A stretch of DNA of 9,448 nucleotides from UBA6544 sp049601975 (lineage in GTDB: Bacteria; Pseudomonadota; Alphaproteobacteria; UBA8366), in the NCBI GenBank assembly GCA_049601975.1, contig JBMYRC010000153.1, positions 1 to 9,448 of the forward strand, written 5' to 3'. This document shows, in pieces, positions 1 through 6,044 of the stretch. Made by a program: the position numbers and the translations under genes. A model generated the notes under the pieces. That model was not told the DNA's origin, did not search any database, and saw only the letters and a program-made list of their open reading frames with translations. Numbering within the stretch: position 1 is the stretch's first letter; each line of letters begins with the position of its first letter.

Positions 1-482
1 AAACATTTCGTAAGCGTAAATCTGACAGTGTAATGGACACGGTTTACTATTACTGGGAAGCAATCGGTCAGGGTGGAAATGTGGCATCGAAAATTTCGAA
101 CTTTTGACCATTTGAGGTCTTCTCATCTTCAATGGTGAGTCGAATAAGTTGGGTGGAAACTTCCGATCCGAATCGAGAGAATTTCATTCTACGGAATCAC
201 TGCGGCGGCTCGATGTTATCTTTATACGGAAGCATGGAGGGGACACGGCTCGGTGATTATCCCAATCGCATGCATCGCGATGCCACGATGGCGGAGTACC
301 AATTGTGCAAACAATTGCGGCGCCCGATATATAATGAATTTAACCAAATATTAGCGGGCGTTACGAGGCATTACCGACGTATTCTAATGCCGCTTCTAGA
401 TGAGCGAGGCGAGGTCGTCCGTATCGCTTATTCATTCCGATCGATATCAGTATTTCCCCCACATATGCATGAAGTCGCATGA
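1..482 (+). pseudogene. PAS_5-type sensory domain protein, copy 1, 5'-truncated by window edge, in-frame stop
   Basis: The reading frame is open from the window edge and begins with a segment ending DTVYYYW. The second copy has the matching DTMFYYW at the same place, and both align without gaps back to a Phe ten residues before that DT. An in-frame TGA at 105-107 falls where copy 2 reads Asp before Pro-Phe (DPF). The frame then continues without interruption to TGA at 480-482. The later half carries the PAS_5-like core (glycine-rich loop, GDYPNRMHRD) and the terminal RHYRRILMPLLDERGE block. Such proteins usually have about 150-180 residues and act as cytosolic ligand- or signal-sensing domains of unknown target. 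The ATG at 132 could restart translation, giving 116 residues without the N-terminal strand. The stop overlaps the start of copy 2 as ATGA, suggesting translational coupling in the ancestor. Family assignment is from motif recognition only. Confidence 0.7.
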
Positions 483-931
483 GATATGAGTCCTTGGACG
501 CCACGCACCAGAGTGACGGTAGCGGCGATCAAAGCCGATTTCTCGATTTGACGAACGACTTCGCGGACCGCGAGACCGGTAAACTCCTCGATACCATGTT
601 TTATTATTGGCAAGCTCAGTTTGGAGACGGGCGCAAACTTCCGCATGTGCAAGCATTTAATTCCGGCGATCCGTTTGGTGATAATGTGCCCGAGCGCTTG
701 TCTGTAATGATTACTCAAGCAGACGATCCGGCCAATTTCATGCCCTCGCATCTATGGGTGAATACGGGCATTGCAAACATCTACGCTGCCCTCTTTATAA
801 CGAAATAGATCAGGTCGTCCGAGGTATCTTTAGACATTACATCCGTCTGATGTTGCCTTTGGTCGAGGATAGAAGGGGAAATCACCAAGATTGCGTATGT
901 AACGGGGGGGGGTACCCAATTACTATTTTAA
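479..931 (+). pseudogene. PAS_5-type sensory domain protein, copy 2, internal deletion and frameshifts
   Basis: This is a tandem paralogue of the gene before it. Frame A starts at ATG 479 and encodes the N-terminal half: DTMFYYW, then GDPF, then ADDPANF. At about 734-740 the match to copy 1 jumps to another frame: HALASMGEY (from 739) aligns with HRDATMAEY of copy 1. About 29 codons present in copy 1 are missing at that join, including the glycine-rich PAS core. The second frame continues through RHYIRLMLPLVEDR. Near 871-877 an extra base shifts it again. The restored frame (GEITKIAYVTGGG) matches copy 1 GEVVRIAY and ends at TAA 929-931. A run of nine G (904-912) lies near the end. With a large deletion and a further frameshift the gene cannot encode a normal PAS_5 protein. 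A 109-residue N-terminal peptide (479-808) is the longest uninterrupted product. Confidence 0.72.
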
Positions 932-963
932 TTCGAACTCACCTGATATGGACAAGTTGTTCC

Positions 964-2037
964 CTAAACCGGCTCTAGCGATGCGACGGGTGCGACGCCT
1001 GGCACCGTGACGCCGCGCGGGCGGCCGTGGGAATCGGGCTCGTATCGATCAAAATAGACCTTTGGCAGGGGCCAGCCTTCCGGTACCGCGAACCATAATC
1101 TCAAAAGGTGCCGGCGGCGTTCCACTTCGGGGAAGTCCTCGTATTCAGTGCGGGCGTGCAGCGTCGTAAGGTTGTTTACGATTTGAATGTCACCCGGGCG
1201 GAAATCCATATCGAGGCGAAATTCGTCGCTCTTGGCGAGTGTGTCGATCAGGTCCATGGCCTCGATCTGCGCGTCGGTGAGCCGGGGAACTTCGTCGAAG
1301 CGTTGCGCTGACTCGACGAAGCGCCGGATATAGCACACCGTCGTATTTCCTTGATGCGCGTTATAGACCGGTAATTGGTAGTATGGTTTCTTTCCGGCGG
1401 GAACTTCGTCCCGGCGGTCGATGTAATACGGTTCACGCAAGACGGCGGCCAAGTCCGGGCGGCGTTCCAGAATTTCATTATGGATGGCCGACGCACTGGC
1501 GATCATGCTGAGACCGCCGGATTTCGCCGGACGCAAACATAATAGCGCGACCAGGTCCGACGCGATATCGGTGTGCGGGATCAGGTTCGCCGACGATTGG
1601 TAGCCGCGGAAGTGCGGATCGGCCGCGTCGATGCCGATATCGGTGACATGCCCCAGCACATGGCCCTTGCGGTTCTGCATGATGGCGTCCCCGAGATAGC
1701 GGCCCATGCCCCAAAATGCGAGGCCAATATCCTCGCGCGTCCAGCGCTCGACCGGAACACCTCGGATCAGCGCGAAGCCTCGGGCGTCAACCAAATCCTT
1801 ACGGATAGCCGTGAGAACAGGTTCCAGCGCCGCTAGCGGGAAATCTTCTCTCCCGACATCGATGATCTCGAGACCGCGCGCCCGAACACTAGCGATCGCA
1901 TTTTCGAGTTCGGTGACCTCGTCGCCGGTCAGCTCATGGATCCAATCACTGCGTGTCGCCATATCGCGGCCGTGCCAGACGGCATCGCCCACAATCGGTG
2001 CCAACCCGTCGTCTGATGCTGTGGAGAGATCGTTCAT
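964..2037 (-). CDS. TauD/TfdA-family Fe(II)/2-oxoglutarate-dependent dioxygenase
   Basis: A 357-residue cytosolic enzyme that should couple oxidative decarboxylation of 2-oxoglutarate to hydroxylation or C-heteroatom cleavage of an unidentified substrate. The iron-binding facial triad is visible: His155 and Asp157 in PHTDIASD, and distal His294 in TTLHART. Arg309 or Arg313 in the RRRHLLRLWF block is the likely 2-oxoglutarate carboxylate ligand. The GFALIRGVPV strand near residues 87-96 is the usual N-terminal family signature. The start at 2037 is supported by an AGGATG Shine-Dalgarno match about 7 bases upstream. It is the last gene of a four-gene minus-strand cluster, 29 bases after the DHDPS-like gene, so the two are almost certainly co-transcribed. 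The gene looks intact. The family covers taurine, 2,4-D, carnitine and many other substrates, so the fold is sure but the substrate is not. Confidence 0.9.
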   Translation of the reverse strand: MNDLSTASDDGLAPIVGDAVWHGRDMATRSDWIHELTGDEVTELENAIASVRARGLEIIDVGREDFPLAALEPVLTAIRKDLVDARGFALIRGVPVERWTREDIGLAFWGMGRYLGDAIMQNRKGHVLGHVTDIGIDAADPHFRGYQSSANLIPHTDIASDLVALLCLRPAKSGGLSMIASASAIHNEILERRPDLAAVLREPYYIDRRDEVPAGKKPYYQLPVYNAHQGNTTVCYIRRFVESAQRFDEVPRLTDAQIEAMDLIDTLAKSDEFRLDMDFRPGDIQIVNNLTTLHARTEYEDFPEVERRRHLLRLWFAVPEGWPLPKVYFDRYEPDSHGRPRGVTVPGVAPVASLEPV

Positions 2038-2066
2038 GATTTCATCCTATCATATTTGGTGTACGC

Positions 2067-2987
2067 TCACCTACCCCAACGAAGTGCTATCACATCGAGC
2101 GACCGGGCGAGTTCTAACAAGCCGTTGCGAGTCTGCGGGTGCAGTGGCTCCAAGGGGTGTCGTACCGCGTCGCTGGTGATGACGCCGCCTTCCATCATCA
2201 CGGTCTTCGCGGCGCGGAGACCACATTGACGGTTCTCGTAATTGATCAGCGGCAGGATGTGGGTGTATTGCGCGGCCGCCTTGTCGCGGTCTCCGGCGCG
2301 GTGGTGTTCGATCACCGGTTTGATCAATTCCGGAAGCAGTGCGCTCGACATGCTGCCCGTTGCACCTGCATCGAGATCCGCCATCAATGTAATTGATTCC
2401 TCGCCGTCGAGCGGCCCGTCGATGGCGTCGCTCGCGGCTTCGGTCAACGCTCGGATCTTCGCAGCCGTCCCCGGCGTCTCGATCTTGAAATAAGCAAGCT
2501 GCGGGATCGCCTGGGCAAGTTCTACCAGCAGTCGGACGGAAAGCGTGACCCCGCTCAAGGGTGCGTCCTGCACCATGATCGGAATGTCGATGGCGTCGGC
2601 GAGCTGTTCGAAATGCTCCCGAATGCCGGTCTCGTCCGCTTTCAAGGCTGTGCCGTGATAGGGCGGCATCATCATGATCATTGCCGCACCGGCGTCCTCC
2701 GCGCGTTTGGCGCGCTCGACCGCGATCCGCGTGCTGAAATGGCTACAGGTCACAATGATCGGGATACGGCCCGCAATATGGTCGAGACAGATCGTGAGCA
2801 GCGAATCTCGTTCCTCATCGGTCAGCAGGAACTGCTCCGAAAAGTTCGCCAGAATACAGGCGCCGTCCACTCCTTGGTCAACGATGCAGTCGAGGGCGCG
2901 GCGCTGACTGTCGAGATCGAGGTCGCCAGTCTCGGTAAAAGTGGTCGGAACGACGGGCAAGATACCGGAATAGGTGGTCTTGGTCAT
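2067..2987 (-). CDS. DHDPS/NAL-superfamily lyase, L-2-keto-3-deoxyarabonate dehydratase-like
   Basis: A 306-residue class I aldolase-fold (TIM barrel) enzyme. The Schiff-base lysine is Lys168 in AYFKIETPG. It is not a true DapA: the GTTGE motif is replaced by ANFSEQ (47-52) and the catalytic Tyr of the YNVP motif by Gln140 in VQDAP. From memory, ANFSEQF, PPYHG, VQDAP, YFKIETPG, LINYENRQ and the C-terminal LRW closely resemble the L-2-keto-3-deoxyarabonate dehydratase of Azospirillum, which dehydrates that acid to 2-oxoglutarate semialdehyde. A related 2-keto-3-deoxy acid may be the substrate here, because no other pentose-pathway gene is in view. The frame extends to an ATG at 3008, but the start at 2987 is preferred: it has AGGAG about 11 bases upstream and begins at the conserved N-terminus. 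It lies 29 bases before the dioxygenase gene and 182 bases after the dehydrogenase gene. Confidence 0.85.
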   Translation of the reverse strand: MTKTTYSGILPVVPTTFTETGDLDLDSQRRALDCIVDQGVDGACILANFSEQFLLTDEERDSLLTICLDHIAGRIPIIVTCSHFSTRIAVERAKRAEDAGAAMIMMMPPYHGTALKADETGIREHFEQLADAIDIPIMVQDAPLSGVTLSVRLLVELAQAIPQLAYFKIETPGTAAKIRALTEAASDAIDGPLDGEESITLMADLDAGATGSMSSALLPELIKPVIEHHRAGDRDKAAAQYTHILPLINYENRQCGLRAAKTVMMEGGVITSDAVRHPLEPLHPQTRNGLLELARSLDVIALRWGR

Positions 2988-3064
2988 GAATCGGCGGTCT
3001 CCTCTCATGTTCGGAAATCAAGATAAGCTGTGCGCGGCGCTTGTCGAAGGTCCGATGTGTGACC

Positions 3065-3151
3065 GTCGTGGTTCGACAAGCTCACCATGACGGAAGGGGA
3101 AGACCGAACCAACACTCAAATCTCGTCATTCTGAGCCTGTCGAAGGATGTC
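3065..3151. repeat. REPIN-like inverted doublet of 27-nt hairpin repeats (downstream of dehydrogenase)
   Basis: Two 27-base copies lie at 3065-3091 (reverse orientation) and 3125-3151 (forward orientation), separated by 33 bases. Both contain the core TGAGC(C/T)TGTCGAA. Each can fold on itself through its outer 7 bases with one mismatch, and the two can pair with each other. Compared with the doublet at 4109-4188, the first copy has GG/CC where the others have CC or TC paired with GG at stem positions 6-7 and 21-22, so pairing is kept although the bases differ. A weaker third relative (GCTTGTCGAA) lies at 3039-3048 and forms a 10-bp inverted repeat with 3072-3081. The doublet fills most of the 182-base gap inside the gene cluster. 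Confidence 0.75.
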
Positions 3152-3169
3152 GAGCCATCCGGCATGCGC

Positions 3170-4093
3170 TCACAGCGCCTGGATATCGTCCCGCAATATT
3201 TCCAGCCCCCGACGCATTAGCCGGTCGGCAGCATCGGGTGTTTTCCAGGCCGCATGTGCCGCAAGGGTGACGTTCTCGAGGCTGCAGAACGGAGAGCCCG
3301 CATCGAGCGGTTCTTCCGTGAAGACATCCAGCGCCGCGTGCCCCAACGGGCCATCGGTGAGGGCGGTCACCAGCGCCGCATCGTCTACTAAACCGCCACG
3401 CGCGGTATTCACCAGAATCGCCCCCGGCTTAACTGATTGCAGCAGCGGAGCACCGATCATCTCGTGGGTTTCCTCCGCATAAGCAATATGGAGTGAAATC
3501 GCGTCGGCCTCGCGGAACAATTGCTCCAGCGGTACTTCCCGGCACGGCAAGGCGGGCTCAACACCGCTGCGGTTCCAGGCCAAGCAGTTCATGCCGAAAC
3601 CACTCGCCATGCGGCAAAGTTCGGCGCCCACGGCGCCGGTGCCGACAATGCCCAACGTCTTACCTGCCAGCTCAATCCCTTCGAAGGAGCGCCATGTGCC
3701 ACCGCGAATTTCGCGATCCATCTGCGCCAATCCCCGTGCTGCCGCCATCAACAGGGCGAAGGCATGCTCGGCTATACTGCGATCGCCGTATCCCGCTACG
3801 TTCCGCACGGCGATGCCCAACGCGCCGCCCGCCGCCGGGTCCACGTAATTGGCGACACCCGTGCCGAGAAAGACGACGGTGCGCAGTGTCTCCGCACTCG
3901 CCTTCAGTAGGTCCGGTGTCATGATCGTGTGCCCGTTCATTACCCCTTTATAGCCGTTCACGATTTCCGGCAGATCTGACTGGTCCGGATCGCCCATATG
4001 CAGATCGATCCCTTCCGTCAGCGCACTCGGATACGTGGCCATCAGATCGCGCATGTTTTTGGCGCAGTCGATATAGATGGAATGCCCGGTCAT
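3170..4093 (-). CDS. D-isomer-specific 2-hydroxyacid dehydrogenase
   Basis: A 307-residue cytosolic oxidoreductase interconverting a 2-oxo acid and its D-2-hydroxy acid. The Rossmann dinucleotide motif is GTGAVG at 151-156. Catalytic residues are Arg232 (NTARGG), Glu261 (DVFTEEP) and His280 (AAHAAWKT), all present. After the second Rossmann strand comes WNRS (173-176) instead of an acidic residue, which in related glyoxylate/hydroxypyruvate reductases points to NADPH rather than NADH. The frame runs upstream to 4153, but its first 20 residues include SLSLSKGE-like translation of a hairpin repeat. The ATG at 4093 has GGGAGA about 8 bases upstream and gives a normal N-terminus. It is the second gene of the minus-strand cluster, with REPIN-like doublets on both sides. 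The natural substrate cannot be told from sequence; glyoxylate or hydroxypyruvate are candidates. Confidence 0.88.
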   Translation of the reverse strand: MTGHSIYIDCAKNMRDLMATYPSALTEGIDLHMGDPDQSDLPEIVNGYKGVMNGHTIMTPDLLKASAETLRTVVFLGTGVANYVDPAAGGALGIAVRNVAGYGDRSIAEHAFALLMAAARGLAQMDREIRGGTWRSFEGIELAGKTLGIVGTGAVGAELCRMASGFGMNCLAWNRSGVEPALPCREVPLEQLFREADAISLHIAYAEETHEMIGAPLLQSVKPGAILVNTARGGLVDDAALVTALTDGPLGHAALDVFTEEPLDAGSPFCSLENVTLAAHAAWKTPDAADRLMRRGLEILRDDIQAL

Positions 4094-4108
4094 CGAAGAT
4101 ATCTCCCG

Positions 4109-4188
4109 CTCACCCTTCGACAGGCTCAGGGTGAGGTCTAAAGAATGTTGCACTTAACAATCTCATCCTGAGCTTGTCGAAGGATGAA
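4109..4188. repeat. REPIN-like inverted doublet of 27-nt hairpin repeats (upstream of dehydrogenase)
   Basis: Copies lie at 4109-4135 (reverse orientation) and 4162-4188 (forward orientation), 26 bases apart. In the same orientation they agree at 23 of 27 positions. The first has a perfect 7-bp stem, CTCACCC with GGGTGAG. In the second, stem position 5 changes C to T and its partner, position 23, changes G to A, a compensatory pair that keeps the helix. The doublet fills the gap between the ligase stop (4197) and the dehydrogenase start (4093), and its end lies next to the dehydrogenase ribosome binding site. Similar TTCGACAAGCTCAGG repeats are abundant in many alphaproteobacterial genomes. 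Confidence 0.8.
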
Positions 4189-4196
4189 CCCGCGCT

Positions 4197-5696
4197 CTAC
4201 CCCGCCAGCCGCTTCGTTGCGTCCGCCGCCAGGGTCTTGCGGTCTAGTTTGTTGGTGCTTGCGAGCGGCAAGTCGTCGAGCAGCCAGACGTGGCGGGGAT
4301 GCTGATAGGCAGGACCGTCCGCGAGGGCATGTTGCTTGACCGTATCCGCGTCTAAGTTCTCTCCGTCCGCCGCGACCACGAAGGCGACCGGCATGGCGCC
4401 GCGGACTTCATCCTCGACCGGCACCACGCAGGCTTGTTTGATGGCGGGGTGGCTTTCCAATAGTTTCTCGACTTCGACTGGGAAGACGTTTTCGCCGTTG
4501 CAGACGAACATGTCATCAACCCGGTCAACGAAATAGTGAAATCCCTGAGCGTCGCGCCGCAGGATATCGCCGGTCTTATAGTAACCGTCCTCAGAGATCA
4601 CTTCGGCGGTTTTGGCTGGTAGTTTGTGATATCCCGGCATGAGCGCCGGGCAGTCCATCTGGAGCTCGCCTTGGTCCGCGTCTAGGTTGCCGCCGTCGAC
4701 AAGGCGCATCCGTACTTCTGGGACGGGGTGGCCGAGAGAGAGGTCGGGTGTCGGCAAGCCGTCCGGATGGCCGGCGAAACAGACTGGCCCAGCTTCCGTC
4801 GTGCCGTAGCCGTAGGAGATGGAGACGTCGTCGAATATTTTGCGGATATCGTCGAACAGGCGCTGCGTCGCCGGGGCCGAGCCCATGCGCACGATCTTGA
4901 CCGAGGAGAGATCGGTCGCCTCAACCAGCGCCGTTTCCTTCGTTACCAGCGCCATCATCGTCGGCACTGAGGTCAGCCAAGTGCAGCGGAATTTCTCGAT
5001 CGCCTTGACGTAACTCTCGGTCGTGAATTGCGGCAGCAGCACGATGGTGGCATGGCCGAGCAAGGCGGCCTTGGCGATGGCGAGTGCATTCATGTGATAA
5101 AGCGGTGCGGCGACCAGTAATCGGTGCGCCTCGATGCCGCCGCCCTTTGAGCGCATTTCGATGACCCAGAGATGCCCGTAATGGGTGAGCGGCACCCCCT
5201 TCGGCTTACCGGTCGAGCCCGACGTGTAGAGAAACATGGCGACCTCTTCTTGGCCGCATGTGACGATCTCAAACTCGCCCGGATCGAGGAAGTCTCCGAA
5301 ATCATTATCGAATTGGACGATGGGCAATCCGTCCGGCACCGCATCACGTCGGACGGCGTCGGTGAAGACGATCTTGGCGTCGCAATCTTCCAAGATGTAG
5401 GCAATGGTTTCCTTCGGGAACCGCCAGTTGACCGGGACGGAAATCATCCCGGCCCGCATGGTGCCGAAATATGTCACCAGATAGTCGGCGCTGTTGGCCG
5501 CCAGGATGGCGATTCGGTCGCCGCGCTGGAACCCCTTAGCCACTAAGGCACGAGCGACGGCATTGGCGCGCTGGTCGATGTCGCCATGGGTCAGTTCAAC
5601 GGGATTGTCGAAATCTGATGCGTCGATCAACGCGATCTTATCGAGGTCTTTGCTGCGATCCGTCAGATCGCCGAGATTACCTGTCGCTGGGAGCAT
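4197..5696 (-). CDS. AMP-dependent acyl-CoA synthetase/ligase (ANL superfamily)
   Basis: A 499-residue cytosolic enzyme that activates a carboxylic acid as acyl-AMP and then transfers it to CoA. The ANL motifs occur in order: P-loop YTSGSTGKPKG (157-167), the acyl-binding and ATP-binding strand YGYGTTEAG (295-303), the YKTGD Asp (377), the hinge VDRVDD (390-395), CNGENVFPVEVE (399-410), and the catalytic lysine Lys483 in TNKLDRK, where the usual Gly before Lys is Asn. Length is slightly short for the family but no domain is missing. The start at 5696 has only a weak AAGAAG upstream. It is the first gene of the minus-strand cluster, so it probably performs the entry step or activates an intermediate. 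The motifs do not separate fatty, aromatic and bile-acid-like substrates. Confidence 0.9.
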   Translation of the reverse strand: MLPATGNLGDLTDRSKDLDKIALIDASDFDNPVELTHGDIDQRANAVARALVAKGFQRGDRIAILAANSADYLVTYFGTMRAGMISVPVNWRFPKETIAYILEDCDAKIVFTDAVRRDAVPDGLPIVQFDNDFGDFLDPGEFEIVTCGQEEVAMFLYTSGSTGKPKGVPLTHYGHLWVIEMRSKGGGIEAHRLLVAAPLYHMNALAIAKAALLGHATIVLLPQFTTESYVKAIEKFRCTWLTSVPTMMALVTKETALVEATDLSSVKIVRMGSAPATQRLFDDIRKIFDDVSISYGYGTTEAGPVCFAGHPDGLPTPDLSLGHPVPEVRMRLVDGGNLDADQGELQMDCPALMPGYHKLPAKTAEVISEDGYYKTGDILRRDAQGFHYFVDRVDDMFVCNGENVFPVEVEKLLESHPAIKQACVVPVEDEVRGAMPVAFVVAADGENLDADTVKQHALADGPAYQHPRHVWLLDDLPLASTNKLDRKTLAADATKRLAG

Positions 5697-5732
5697 GTTA
5701 GTAGGTTCGCTTCTTGTGTTCTGGAATTTTGC

Positions 5733-5749
5733 TGACTTTCAGTCATATA
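5733..5749 (-). promoter_or_regulatory. Candidate promoter/operator for the ligase-led cluster
   Basis: A perfect palindrome, TGACT-TTC-AGTCA, occupies 5733-5745. On the minus strand it overlaps the end of a -10-like TATATG (5749-5744), with a poor -35-like TTTCAA 16 bases further upstream. The palindrome ends 36 bases before the ligase ATG, the usual place for a repressor operator. Both the promoter match and the palindrome are short enough to be chance. Confidence 0.3.
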
Positions 5750-5759
5750 GACGGAGCGA

Positions 5760-5775
5760 CCGGTGTTGAAACCGG
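5760..5775 (-). terminator. Short hairpin just after the stop of the 5777 remnant
   Basis: CCGGT and ACCGG form a 5-bp GC-rich stem around a 6-base loop, starting one base after the minus-strand stop codon at 5777-5779. Its position fits a transcription terminator for that gene, but no U-tract follows, so an intrinsic terminator is uncertain. Confidence 0.25.
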
Positions 5776-5776
5776 C

Positions 5777-6034
5777 TTACCCGTTCCAGACACCATCGAT
5801 GCGGATACGCCGCAGCGCAAGATCGCCACTACCGACCGGCAGAAGGAACTCATTAAAAGGGTCCCGGAAGCCTCGGTCGACCGTGCGGATCATCGGTTTG
5901 CCGTCGATGCTGACATGCATTTTACCGGATCGAGTCCTTGTCCAGATCAAGCGCACAGGTTTTTCAGGATCGAAGCGAAAGTTGGATTCAACTTCATCGA
6001 CAATGGAAGCGCCACCCTGACTATTAACGCGCAA
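5777..6034 (-). pseudogene. C-terminal remnant of an unrecognised protein (lectin-like beta-rich end)
   Basis: The minus-strand frame reads FDPEKPVRLIWTR, then HVSIDGKPMI, DRGFRDPF and LALRRIRIDG before TAA at 5777-5779. These alternating beta-strand patterns resemble the C-terminal jelly-roll-like end of an exported or envelope protein, but I cannot name the family. The only starts are weak (TTG at 6034), and the frame is open only back to a TAG near 6128. No signal peptide or Shine-Dalgarno is seen. The 5' side runs head-to-head into an OmpA-like gene that also lacks a normal N-terminus, so a deletion that removed both 5' ends is likely. A short hairpin after the stop favours a real gene end. 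It may instead be a small intact gene of 85 codons. Confidence 0.4.
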
Positions 6035-6044
6035 AAGGCGCAGT

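Noticed and set aside
105..107. TGA read through as selenocysteine or recoded Trp
   Set aside because: The paralogue has Asp at this place, no SECIS-like hairpin is evident, and other genes here end normally at TGA with Trp encoded by TGG.
932..963. Intrinsic terminator between the PAS remnant and the dioxygenase stop
   Set aside because: No GC-rich stem followed by a T-run was found on either strand.
1706..2179. Plus-strand ORF of 157 codons opposite the dioxygenase gene
   Set aside because: It mirrors a gene with clear catalytic motifs, gives a Ser/Arg/Pro-rich translation typical of a shadow frame, and has no recognisable domain.
4094..4153. N-terminal extension of the dehydrogenase to 4153
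   Set aside because: The extra 20 residues are mostly translation of the hairpin repeat, and a good ribosome binding site precedes the ATG at 4093.
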